From positions 1 through 33,944 of the forward strand of contig JAUCBJ010007356.1 of NCBI GenBank assembly GCA_032718475.1: a DNA stretch of 33,944 nt, in the 5' to 3' direction. A program made the translations under genes and the position numbers. The notes beneath the pieces were generated by a model that was given only the letters and a program-made list of their open reading frames with translations, ran no database searches and was not told the DNA's origin. This DNA is from Nemertoderma westbladi (taxonomy: Eukaryota; Xenacoelomorpha; Nemertodermatida; Nemertodermatidae). Positions within the stretch are counted from its first letter, which is position 1. Each line of letters starts with the position of its first letter. Of this stretch, positions 1 to 9,829 are shown in pieces.

Positions 1-2193
1 AAGGCCTACTGAATACTTTCCTACAAGGTATGCAGTTCCTAAGAACTTGATTCAGAGCTCTACGTGGTTTATGAAAATAATAGCGGGTTCGAATTTCGCT
101 AAGAACTCGTTCTCTACCAGCATGATACAGTTTACTGTGAACATCTACAATCATCTTGATTTGTACTTCAAGATTACTAATGAGTATAGGGAATTTAGTA
201 TCAAAGGATAATGGAGCGTTGGTAAGTCTTCCTCCAACGCGTATTAACCCATCTATCATTGTGCTAGAGAAGCGATCCCTTAAGCGCATCTGCGGATTTC
301 TTAATAGCAGAAAATACCTATCGGGATCCTCATAGCATTGCAGGAGTCTCAGTAGCTGCTTATTAGTTTCTTCATGCTCCTGGTAACTGATCTTCTCCTT
401 TAGAAACCGGTCTGATATCTTGTACTTAGGTAGATCTTTAATAACATGAACTTGCGCAGATGTCACTGGAGCAGGATCACTAGTGGTCTGCGTCCTGGAG
501 TAGTGATGGTGAAAACATCTCTTTAAGTATGTGACGGCTTTACAGAGACGATTCCAGGAACTGTAATGATGCAGTGCTCTCTGCAGCAGGGGTGAGATTC
601 CTTGCGAGACGTCTGGTATCTCAGATTTCCAATCTCTGTCTCTAATTTCCACAACAGATTTGTTTGTGGCGAGGGATTGTGGATCCGAAGTATCGTTTTC
701 GGCAGTATGTAATACAGATAGATCGATTGTCGGTTTAAATAACTTCGATTTACTTGTCCGAATTTTGGGTTTGACTTTCTCCGCTCCCTTGGCTTGTCTA
801 ATCTCAGCCGTAGTAAGGTGAGGAGGCCATTCATCCTCTTCCTTGCTCAAGAAGTCGGGTCCACCCAACCAGTCAGGGGTATCTATCAGTTCCTGTGGAG
901 TTGCTCCTCTGGAGGCGATGTCAGCTGGGTTAATCGTACCAGGGCAATGTCTCCATTGATCTATCGTTGTGCGACTAAGAATAATGGCTACTCTGTTAGT
1001 AACAAAGACGCTGAACTGACAGACTTCATTCGTTATATATTCCAATACAAGTAAAGCGTCGGTCCAATAAACAGTTTTCTCCAGTGGATAATCGATCTGT
1101 TCTGTTACATTCCGTCCGATAGCTGTAGCGTATAAAGCTGCTTTTAACTCCGCCCGAGGAACCTTAAGCTTGTTGTTAATCAATGCCTTAGAGGTAACCA
1201 AGGCAACTTTGATTCCATCCGGAGTTTCGACTCGCAGGTATGCTACTATACCGATTCCCATATCGCTGGCATCTCCAAATACATGGAGTTGATAGGAATA
1301 CGTAGGGAGAACATGACCAAAATATGAACGAGAAATTATAAAGTTCTCGATGGCAGGTAGCGAGTCCTCCCATTTCATCCATTTCTTTAATAGTTCTCCC
1401 TTGAGTGGATCGTCCCACGAGTGGTTTTCCAGCCACATTTGTTGTACTAAACTCCGAGCAATCAATATAACTGGGCTAATAAATCCCAAGGGATCGAAAT
1501 AAGTGCTCAGAATACTTAAACAAATCCGTTTGGTCCGAACTGGATTATCTCGCTGTTTTAACTGAAAAAACAGGATGTCTCTTTCTGTGTCCCACTTCAA
1601 GCCAAGCGTCTTGGTTTCCGGAAGATCGACATTTATTAAGTCGAGGTCTTTTGATCCCCGGTCTTCTACAGATATTGCTTCCAGAAACTCACGGGAGTTG
1701 CTGGTGAACTTCGTCAATCGAAATCCACCTCTTTTCAAACACTCAACCGTTCCTTTCGCGACATCAATGGCTTCCTTTACTGATGGAAGGGACTTTAAAT
1801 TGTCGTCCATGTATATGTCTCGTTTGATGTTATCTATCACCTCTTTGGAGAAGGCATCCCGGTTGTCATCCGCAGTGGTACGGACCACTGAGCAGGCGTT
1901 TGAAGGGCTTGATATAATCCCAAAAGCCTGGATGGTCATCCAGTACTCTACCGGTTTCTGGTTGAGATCTCCTTCAGGCCACCACAGGAATCTTAGGCTG
2001 TCTCTATCACGATCCAACGCCTTGACTTGTAGGAACATTCCTTCTATATCGGAGGCGAACGCGATGGAATATTGTCTTAATCTTAACAGTATTCCCAACA
2101 AAGATTGAAGCAAGTTGGGTCCTGGTAACAACTCGGAATTAAGGGATTGGCCCATATATAGGGCGGAGCCATCAAATACGACCCGTACTTCAT
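1..2193 (-). CDS. pol: BEL Pol, 3' part: RT palm, RNase H, start of integrase (copy A, partial)
   Basis: Read on the minus strand, this frame has no stop from the deletion junction at 2193 to the left edge. It holds the RT palm (catalytic YMDD, with IYMDD near 1803-1818), the RNase H domain with its HVFGDAS-type motif, and the H-x4-H of the integrase zinc-binding domain. It lies one frame off the upstream Gag-protease frame. The cause is a deletion of about 760 bp relative to copy B (18983-19742 there), which is not a multiple of three. The lost segment contains the spacer after protease and the N-terminal part of RT. Where copy B has a stop (TGA at 21845), this copy has an arginine codon, so its integrase entry is open. 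It has no start codon of its own and would be made only as part of a Gag-Pol product. Without the RT fingers region it is not expected to be active. Confidence 0.88.
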
Positions 2194-5100
2194 CGCCTCG
2201 TGCGCGTTTTGGCCGATAAGTATTTGCACTCCAGGATAATCTGTCTGGAATCGAGGTATCTTAAGATGTTGGACGCTCTCATCTTCGTCCCAATTATAAA
2301 GGTCTGCTTGAGTAGTAGCAAAGTTCTTTATAGCCACCATTTTTACTGACCTTATACCTTGTGTTCCTAACTTATCCTGGGGGGTGGACAACACACCTAC
2401 ATAGTAATCTGCCGTTAGGGTAGATTTCCAAACCTGCATAATTCCTGACATATTCAATTTAGTCCGGAACTTGGGTTGTCCAGTAAAAATATCTTCGGCT
2501 AGTTCTTGATCGATGAATGTTCCTGTGCTGCCTGAGTCAAGGAGAGCGTTCACTATGTAGCTTTTGTTAAGACCGTGAACTCTTACCTGAACTACAGGAA
2601 ATTCTCTTATTCCTACGTTGGAAGCTGGAGCTTTCCAAGATGGTTGTTTGGCGAAAGTAGTTTGGGGAAACTCATCGTTGATGTCCTTTTCGTGAGTAAG
2701 TGCTCGATACACCGCGGTGTTTATTAGATAACAGGATTCATTGGCGTCGGAGAATTCGTCAGTATAGAATCCTTCCATCTCAGACTCTTGATCTGTGTCA
2801 TTTACGTCACTAAATTGGACATGTAGTTCGGGCTCACTTACCTGACTCTGTTTATCTCGTTCGAACTCACTATGTAACAAGATGTGATGTTTCACACCAC
2901 ACTTTTCACACTTTATGTCGGAGTAACAGGTTCGCCGTTGGTGTCCTGGTCTGAGGCAATTATAGCATAACCGCTTGTCCCACACAACGGTACGTCTGTC
3001 TATAAGTGATTTCTTTAGAAATTCCGCACACGCACTCAAACGGTGGGTCCCGTCGCACAGCGCACAGTTAGGTTTTATGTTACTTATTTTACCTTGGGTA
3101 GTCTGATGCACTCTCGTTCTTTCTTCGGGCTTTCTTCCGCGCATTCTACTAGGAGACTGAGGAGGGGTCTTAGCAATCTGTTCTCTCCTATTGTTGGTTC
3201 GAGCCTTGTATTTACTTACGTCCTTTGAGGTTTTGTCAACATAATAAGATCGGTCTGTATCTTTCCCGCTGTCCTCTTCTTGGGAAGCTTGGCTTTCGCC
3301 GTCGTCAGTGTAACACACCGGTGTTACTCTTCTCCTAGAAGTGGGTTTCTCACTTACCTTATTTTCCGATGTTTTCTCTCTGGACTGCTTGATGAGTTGT
3401 AGTTTGACTTCACCATCTAAGAAAGACATGAGATCAGCCATGGTAGGACTTCGTCGTTGTTGTTCATTCATGTACAACACTTTCTTGTCCCAGCGTGTAC
3501 ATACTCCACCCTTTGGTAAAGTAGAGACTACGGCTCCAATAACCATGGAACTCTGATATTCGTGCGACTTACCTAACCAGTCCAGTTGTCTACAGATCTC
3601 TTGAATTTCATCGGAAAACTCTATAATCCCACTACTAAGGAAGTGTTGGGGGGCTACTAATTTTGCGTACAAATACTTAGCTATGTTATCCTTGTTACCA
3701 TACCTGATGTTTAATGTATCCCAAACTTGTCTTAATCCTTCTGGATGTCCAATAAACTTTAACGCCATTAACTTGGGAGGTCCTTCCAAGCACTTGATGA
3801 GGAATCTAAGTTTCTCTCCGTTAGATAGTACAGAGTTCTGTATGCTATCTTTGTAATATTCGTTGAAAGGTAACCATTTCATCTCATCTCCATTGAATTT
3901 GACGATCTCTCCCACTTTGACCGCTTGGCGGGCTTCTGTTCTAGCCATCTGACGCGTAAAGCTTTCTTGGGCCATCGTGTTATTTAATATCGAATTATCG
4001 GTATATAAATTTCTTGGATCATTATCAGGTCTATAGGGAATATCATTAATAACAGGTCTATAATCACCCTTAATAGGGTTTGCTATAGGAGTTTCAACTT
4101 CACTAGCAGTATAGATGCGTGTAGGCTCCACACCTTGCGCATGTAATACTTCAGACCTAACAGGTTGACACAATGTTACCGGGGGTATTGGTATGCCCTT
4201 TTGTATATTGACTAATTTGTCGCGTTCTAGCGCGATACTTTGCTGCACTTCTTGCAACTCTGCTCTACTTTCCCTCACTGTTCCCTTAAGTTGGTGGACA
4301 GTCTCCTGCATCTGTCCCAGCAGGAGATTCATCCCACGCCGTCCCTCTTCCACCCACTCAACCGCCGAAGCGGGAGTCGCCAACATAGTAGCGGGCTGAC
4401 GCGGGACGACGGGAGACAAATTTTTAATTTCTCTCTCTGCTATCTGGACAGGGATATTCTCTTGGACTGTTCCACCGGGTACAGGCAGTGTAGTACTATG
4501 TAAAGGGAATTTAGAGTTAAGCTCTGGAAGTACAGGGGTCTCTAACACAGAAGTGACTTTGGGAACGACAGGCCTAATTATCTCAGGCTCATCAACTATT
4601 GTAGAGAGTCTTTGGACCTTAATACTTTGGGCTGTAGTTTCTATACTACTCAAGTCGGTGCTAGCTAGCTGTCTTCTAACAGCTGGGGGCAAATCAGGCA
4701 ATTTGCGATGGTAAAATGTTTTTCTGCGCCTACTTAGATGGGATCTATTTCCTCCGCCTTCAGGATCGGTAGTATCGCCTTCCTCCGAGGATGTGTATCC
4801 CTGGCGCTTGGGAGTAGATTTTCTCATCATCTGCATCTGATTAGCAGTAAACTGTTTATTTATACTGTCTTGCGTCTCTTGCAGATTTTCCAACTCTAGT
4901 TGGATAGTCTCCTCAGACGCTCTCCGTTCTGCTTCTGCCACTGTTGCCTTTCTTTCGGCTTCCGCCGCTTTTCTTTCTGCTTCTGCTTCTGCCGTTTTTC
5001 TTTCGGCTTCTGCTTCTGCCGCTTTTGACTTTCTTTCGGCTTTTGCTTCTGCCGCTTTTCTTTCGGCTTCTGCTTCGGCCGCTTTTGACTTTCTTTCGGC

Positions 5101-6384
5101 TTCTGCTTCTGCCGCTTTTGCCTTTCTTTCGGCTTCTGCTTCTGCCGCTTTTCTTTCGGCTTCTGCTTCTTTTCTTTCTGCTTCTGCTTCCGCCGCCGCT
5201 GCTGCTGCTACCTTTCTTTTTTCTATCAGTTCTTTCTTTACTTGTTCTTCTCGGACTCTAGTGAGGCGGAGTTTTTCATCACATTCAGCTTGGTTTGCAG
5301 CTAACATTTCGGCATCGATTGAGTCCAACACAAGCTTGGTTCCTTCACTATTAGGGGAAAGTCCAGACAGCCGTCTCCTCAACTCTTCGTCTCCTAGGAA
5401 TCGCTGATAGTCGGACAAATAAATGTCGATAGCGTCTCTAGTTCGCGGTTTCTCGGCGGTCTCTTCGCTTTCCGCTTGAGAAAGGGTGACATCAGTTTGT
5501 TCTTCACAGGTTGATCTCTCAGCCAGCTGGGATTTCCACTGGGCCGTTTCCTGTACTTTGAGATCTACCCTATGTAACCAAGTTTTGACAGCAACCTGCA
5601 GCGACGTGTCCTGTCTTCTTTTGGAAGTTTCCTCAAAGGCTGAGAGGATTAGTCGTATGCGTAGGGTTCTTTCGCGTATTTGATATAGCAGCTCTTCCTG
5701 CTCTTGAGGTCCTTGAGGTTGTCGAAACAGTTGTTCTTCCAATCGATCCAAGGAGCCGAAGAATCCCTGCACATATCCTGCTGCCGACCTCTTCCAAACA
5801 GCTGGATCCATTGTATCTTTAGCCACTCCCATCCTGTGTATATCTTCCCAAGTAGCCTCGGACAGATCCAACGGGAGTCCGAGTCCAGGAAAGTTCCATT
5901 GTGACTCGACAATAGACATCAATTCTTCCCTGGCGTATCCCGCATAATTATCTTGAGTCGCTCGCTTATTTCTCGCCCAGTCGGCTTGATGTTCCTCCAC
6001 CGCAATATATATAGTAGTTAGCACTGCAGCAGGAAGGGTAAGAAGGGGGTCCGAGTAGACTGTATCAGCCATCTGCACTCCGTGTTCGGGGGTCAGCTCT
6101 ACAGTATCCGAACTGCTGGAGCTATCGGGTCGCTGGGAAGTATGTTCTTGACCAAGATGTTGCTGCGATGAGACGACTGCCTCTTGGTTCCGTTTGACCT
6201 GTGCCCGAGTGCCTATGATGGACCTATGGTGGATTAGCCTAGGGTCTGATACTACTGGAGGGATGACCTTTTTTGCAGTAGGAGGTGAGCTGAACTCCTT
6301 TCTTAATCGCTCCACACTCCTATCTGAGTCACAGATAGTTGTATCGATCAGACTGTCTGACAGGTTTTGCTGAGTGTCAGACAT
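2083..6384 (-). CDS. gag: BEL Gag-protease polyprotein (copy A)
   Basis: A 1433-residue frame starts at an ATG at 6384. In order it has: a Ser/Thr-rich acidic N-terminus; a long Ala/Glu/Lys/Arg repeat (about residues 391-485) likely to form coiled coil; a capsid-type region of the DUF1759 family (about 815-960); three Cys/His clusters (about 1115-1165), one a classic CX2CX4HX4C knuckle near 2935-2975; and an aspartic protease of the DUF1758 type with active-site DSG near residue 1283. Gag forms the particle and binds RNA, and protease cleaves the polyprotein. The last 37 or so residues, after the 2193 deletion junction, are read out of frame across RT sequence and are not native. In BEL elements Gag and Pol are usually one frame, and the offset fits a single 760-bp loss. 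No other lesion is visible, unlike the plus-strand copy. Confidence 0.93.
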   Translation of the reverse strand: MSDTQQNLSDSLIDTTICDSDRSVERLRKEFSSPPTAKKVIPPVVSDPRLIHHRSIIGTRAQVKRNQEAVVSSQQHLGQEHTSQRPDSSSSSDTVELTPEHGVQMADTVYSDPLLTLPAAVLTTIYIAVEEHQADWARNKRATQDNYAGYAREELMSIVESQWNFPGLGLPLDLSEATWEDIHRMGVAKDTMDPAVWKRSAAGYVQGFFGSLDRLEEQLFRQPQGPQEQEELLYQIRERTLRIRLILSAFEETSKRRQDTSLQVAVKTWLHRVDLKVQETAQWKSQLAERSTCEEQTDVTLSQAESEETAEKPRTRDAIDIYLSDYQRFLGDEELRRRLSGLSPNSEGTKLVLDSIDAEMLAANQAECDEKLRLTRVREEQVKKELIEKRKVAAAAAAEAEAERKEAEAERKAAEAEAERKAKAAEAEAERKSKAAEAEAERKAAEAKAERKSKAAEAEAERKTAEAEAERKAAEAERKATVAEAERRASEETIQLELENLQETQDSINKQFTANQMQMMRKSTPKRQGYTSSEEGDTTDPEGGGNRSHLSRRRKTFYHRKLPDLPPAVRRQLASTDLSSIETTAQSIKVQRLSTIVDEPEIIRPVVPKVTSVLETPVLPELNSKFPLHSTTLPVPGGTVQENIPVQIAEREIKNLSPVVPRQPATMLATPASAVEWVEEGRRGMNLLLGQMQETVHQLKGTVRESRAELQEVQQSIALERDKLVNIQKGIPIPPVTLCQPVRSEVLHAQGVEPTRIYTASEVETPIANPIKGDYRPVINDIPYRPDNDPRNLYTDNSILNNTMAQESFTRQMARTEARQAVKVGEIVKFNGDEMKWLPFNEYYKDSIQNSVLSNGEKLRFLIKCLEGPPKLMALKFIGHPEGLRQVWDTLNIRYGNKDNIAKYLYAKLVAPQHFLSSGIIEFSDEIQEICRQLDWLGKSHEYQSSMVIGAVVSTLPKGGVCTRWDKKVLYMNEQQRRSPTMADLMSFLDGEVKLQLIKQSREKTSENKVSEKPTSRRRVTPVCYTDDGESQASQEEDSGKDTDRSYYVDKTSKDVSKYKARTNNRREQIAKTPPQSPSRMRGRKPEERTRVHQTTQGKISNIKPNCALCDGTHRLSACAEFLKKSLIDRRTVVWDKRLCYNCLRPGHQRRTCYSDIKCEKCGVKHHILLHSEFERDKQSQVSEPELHVQFSDVNDTDQESEMEGFYTDEFSDANESCYLINTAVYRALTHEKDINDEFPQTTFAKQPSWKAPASNVGIREFPVVQVRVHGLNKSYIVNALLDSGSTGTFIDQELAEDIFTGQPKFRTKLNMSGIMQVWKSTLTADYYVGVLSTPQDKLGTQGIRSVKMVAIKNFATTQADLYNWDEDESVQHLKIPRFQTDYPGVQILIGQNAHEAMKYGSYLMAPPYIWANPLIPSCYQDPTCFNLCWEYC
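4930..5210 (-). repeat. In-frame Ala/Glu/Lys/Arg repeat in Gag of copy A
   Basis: About 94 codons made of variations on AEAEAERKAAE and AERKSKAA. The plus-strand element carries a more regular 11-residue version at the same place (16003-16157). The composition and periodicity predict a long charged helix or coiled coil. The repeat length differs between the copies, as expected from slippage. Confidence 0.85.
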
Positions 6385-6473
6385 GTTTAGCTATACAGTT
6401 GAATGTCTACTACTATAGTTTCAGTTAAAGCAAGTCTGGTAATTCAGTATGACCGCAAGCCTAGCGATTTATT

Positions 6474-6765
6474 ACCGGTACCATTACTCAGTGTAACGTG
6501 ATATATATACCATATATTAGAATACCGGTATGCTTATAATATATATAAGTATTATTACAGACTAGATTTGTCACAGAGTACCGGTATATAATTTTAGCAC
6601 AAATATATATATATATATATAGTAGGCCTATAGTGAATACCGGTATACAGCTTACACTTATAGTATATAAGTATAATTATGAACTAGAATTAATTACAGA
6701 GTACCGGTATGATTTCAGCTCAAATTTATAGAAATAAATATAATAAGCCTATGGTAAGTACCGGT
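6474..6765. repeat. ACCGGT palindrome array upstream of gag (copy A)
   Basis: ACCGGT occurs at 6474, 6524, 6580, 6639, 6703 and 6760, a spacing of 50-64 bp, usually within TACCGGTA. The AT-rich spacers fall into two alternating types in element orientation: one with ACTCTGT followed by a TATATA/TATAAG run, the other with TATTC or AGGCCTA runs. This makes an imperfect higher-order tandem repeat. The plus copy has a shorter version at 14565-14711. The function is unknown. Confidence 0.85.
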
Positions 6766-7752
6766 ATGTCAATTATTTTTAGAATAATTGAATTCCTGAA
6801 TATTTTAGGGTTACTTAGTTACTTTAACTTACTTTATTACCGTTATTTAAGCAGTAGTCCAACTGATAGTGAGACCTAGTTGTTGTATGACAGGCCTACT
6901 ATTTATAAATCGTTTGAGTTGATTTATAATATTTATATACCCGTTTAAATGGGTTTTTGTCAATATTTGAAATAAATGTTATTATTTCTGGGGGAGTCAC
7001 TACACAGAAGCTGTGCGCTCTCAGTGAAGTGCTATTTATTTGAAACTAAAACTGATAATTCTAATTTACCTAAGTTACTTAATACTACAAATTACTTACT
7101 ATACTGGTGAGATTAATTCTCTAATTAAAACACAACAAAATATTACGTACGGAATTTTTAGGGTAATTTTACAGGAAGTCTACAAACCAGCCTAACAAAG
7201 GGTTAGAATTCTGGTTATTACAACGGACAGGGTACGACGGTATTTGAAATAATAAGTAGTAGTAAATATGCTGTACTGTCCAGATAGGAAAATACCACCG
7301 CCTGACGACCTATAACCGTATCGCTATAAGTACTACGTTATGTATCACGGATTGTTCCTACCCAGAAGCTAATAGAGCTAACAAATGTGCCTATCAACCA
7401 CTTTACAACACAAATATACTGCCTACACTAATTACTTCGGAAAGCACTGTACACTAAACCCTAAATTAGGTACAAGTACCGGTATAACAAATAATCAGTA
7501 GTTAAATATACTTGAACAGTTAAAAGAACCACGGCATCTGCTGGAGTGACCAGAGCACAAAGTCACCAGTCTTGTCCTACGCCAAGCAGCCCGTGTAGTA
7601 CCGGGGTTAATTTAACTATAACGGTATGTATAACAAACACAATTACTGTAGGAATAAACTTGGGGACATGAATGTTGCGAATAATCGCATAAACTCTGAA
7701 TAATAAATATTACGCTACCCGTACAGAATACTCAAACAGAATACAAACCAAA

Positions 7753-8284
7753 CGCTGGCAGACTACTATCAAGCCTAAATAAACTACAGTATGTGCAGAT
7801 TCTGAAACAGTTAGTTAGTATGCGTTCTAACACGGTAGTACGACTTATTCTTTAAGAGGGGATTGACCTTACAGCATATGGCTGCCCCAACTTACTAACG
7901 GCACTTGATCAGACAAACTCTACACACGCAGCAATCCCTTCAGGCCTAAGAATAGCTAGACAACAATCCAGCCTACAAAATATTTGAGTAATAACTATTA
8001 CGGTACCTGAACAGACCACACAAACAAACACAGGCTAAAACACTGGCAGACTACGATCAAGCCTAAATAAACTACAGTATATGCAGATTCTGAAACAGTT
8101 AGTTAGTATGCGTTCTAACACGGTAGTACGACTTATTCTTTAAGAGGGGATTGACCTTACCGCATATGGCTGCCCCAACTTACTAACCGCACTTTATCAG
8201 ACAAACTCTACACACGCCGTAATCTCTCCAAACCCAACAACAGTCAGACAGCAGTTCAGCCTACAATTATTTGAACAATCTGAG
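7753..8284. repeat. 288-bp tandem duplication in the BEL copy A 5' region
   Basis: The block beginning near 7754 (CTGGCAGACTAC) recurs near 8042, an offset of about 288 bp; for example AAGAGGGGATTGACC is at 7854 and 8142. About 1.85 copies are present. The same sequence is duplicated at nearly the same period in the plus copy (13159-13580). Confidence 0.85.
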
Positions 8285-8456
8285 CAGACTTACACGTCTT
8301 CAGCTCAATATTAACTTACTAGGAAATAAAACCGACAGAAATAAGTAAGCTCCAAAAGAAACAAGGGGTGTACAGTCTCTAATCTCTTAAACAGCCTACC
8401 GGTATACAATAATCAAAATCGAATAATACTAATGTACTTATACAGCAGTACCGGTT

Positions 8457-8570
8457 AGGACAGTTGGGCTTACAGACCTACAGAAGTACCGGTTCTGACA
8501 GTTGGACCTACGGACCTACAGCAGTACCGGTTCTGGCAGTTGGGCCTACTGACCTACAGAAGTACCGGTT
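8457..8570. repeat. Three 38-bp tandem repeats ending in ACCGGTT
   Basis: Three consecutive 38-bp units at 8457-8494, 8495-8532 and 8533-8570, each CAGTTGG/CCTACNGACCTACAG/AGTACCGGTT-like, with a few substitutions. Partial units flank them. The plus copy retains only about one and a half units (about 13092-13158). Confidence 0.88.
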
Positions 8571-9619
8571 CAGGTTTACCGGTCACTACGGTATTTTGCA
8601 ACCTTATTGCCTACTGCAATAAGATCGTTAACTGTTACTGTTCGCGCTTTTGAAGACCTTTAGCAGTTTAACCTGCCAAAATTTATATGTATTTTAGTTA
8701 ATTAAAACACCTTTAGCATACGACAATATTTTATGCTAATACACAAAACATTAGCCGAAGTCAGCCCATGCGCGATCATTCACCCGATGGATCTACACCC
8801 GGGAGGCTGAATTCGGATGCTTAAATTTTATTATTGCAGTGTAAGGTTGCAGTGTAAACCTACTGTATTATTCGATAGATCGTTAATAATTAATTTCTGA
8901 CAGATATTATTGGCTTTTGGGAAATATTAACAGTTCCTTTAGGACGTGGCGCTCTATCTATTTAAACAGAACTAGGACTTATACTAAACGCAACGATACC
9001 GCTTATGATTAAAGTATAAGGCGTATTCTTTAGGAAATACTTTGTTACCACTCACAATCATGCACACTATTCTTCCGACCGTCAGTATATTTGATCACAC
9101 ATAAAGAGAGCAGCAATTGACTCATGTAGGGTCTGCTAAATAACATTAGATTCAATACACACCACATTAATATAAATCGCAATTGTTATATATAGCCTGT
9201 CTCTCTAACCTGTAGTGTATCAAGAAAATTGGGAAATTTGGGTGATTTATTCGTATTCTCCAAAGGGCAATATTTCATCAACAAATAGATACAATTAATA
9301 ACTGACGGTAAATAACATTACAAACAATATGATTAGTGCAGTTAAATTAAGTGAGTTAGGTAAGACCGCCGGTAACAGTTATACTTTCGATAATTTAAGC
9401 AGTTTTACTGGAGTTATTCCCAAAAGCCGGTGTTATGGCGAAAAATGGGAACATAACAACAGAATCATATGAAGAATCATATGACTAGAATAACTATACG
9501 AGGATACCAACTACCCTTATTCCACGAAGCTCCCGTTCAACACAGAGGATGAGCATAGAGATAGGAAATTCAGTTCAGTAGCTCTGGGATAGGTCGAAAT
9601 CAACGCCCACTCAAATTCT

Positions 9620-9715
9620 ATTGGCCGACACAGACAGCAGGGCAGAGGCAACCTCCCTAAGCTGGTTGGCCGATTAAACTGAGCCCAGATATCTCCGTAC
9701 AGCACATCAGCCAAT
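9620..9715 (-). promoter_or_regulatory. Paired inverted CCAAT boxes in U3 of BEL copy A
   Basis: Reading along the element, ATTGG (9715-9711) is followed by CCAAT (9624-9620). All three BEL LTR copies in the window have this order (also 11983/12030 and 26349/26396), although the spacing differs here. CCAAT boxes bind NF-Y and are common in promoters; activity here is inferred. Confidence 0.5.
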
Positions 9716-9829
9716 AAGCTGGTAGCTTGCACTATTTTAGTTATAAATCCCTTTGAGAGTATTCTAGCGACCGGGGGGGAACTGGCCAGCAAAGGCAATC
9801 GTATCAGTTATCCCACAAAAGCTTTTACA

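Larger units (their letters stand above)
1..9829 (-). mobile_element. BEL/Pao LTR retrotransposon, copy A (partial, runs off left edge)
   Basis: This copy reads right to left. The LTR start (TGTAAAAGC on the minus strand) is at 9829, followed by a long non-coding leader, a Gag-protease frame (start 6384), then RT, RNase H and the beginning of integrase up to the window edge. It is homologous over its whole length to the plus-strand copy at 11870-21930. In a 236-bp stretch of pol (1-236 against 21704-21939) I counted about 10 mismatches. The LTR start abuts LINE coding sequence at 9830, so the element sits inside a LINE ORF1. The 3' LTR lies outside the window, so a target duplication cannot be tested; the flank next to the LTR reads TCGTG at 9830-9834. 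Confidence 0.93.
6385..9829 (-). repeat. 5' LTR plus untranslated leader of BEL copy A
   Basis: About 3.4 kb without a credible gene. The element begins at 9829 (minus-strand TGTAAAAGC) and gag starts at 6384. It aligns with 11870-14792 of the plus copy in patches, more diverged than the coding part and with length differences. I could not place the LTR end or a primer-binding site, because no second LTR of this copy is visible and no CA/TGG boundary gives a convincing tRNA match. Contents, described separately: an ACCGGT palindrome array, a 288-bp tandem duplication, 38-bp repeats and paired CCAAT boxes. There is a short AT microsatellite near 6603-6621. Confidence 0.8.

Noticed and set aside
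1575-2108. Plus-strand 177-residue reading frame (and its mirror at 19717-20349 on the minus strand)
   Set aside because: It is antisense to BEL reverse transcriptase in both copies. Its conservation follows from the sense strand.
4944-5261. Plus-strand Leu/Phe-rich frame that looks like membrane segments (likewise minus-strand frames at 15776-16375)
   Set aside because: It is the reverse complement of the Ala/Glu/Lys/Arg helix repeat in gag; its hydrophobic look is an artefact of codon complementarity.
9517-9798. A 93-codon minus-strand frame in the BEL copy A LTR
   Set aside because: No counterpart is evident in the homologous LTRs at 11870 and 26235, and there are no protein-like features; it is a chance frame in U3.
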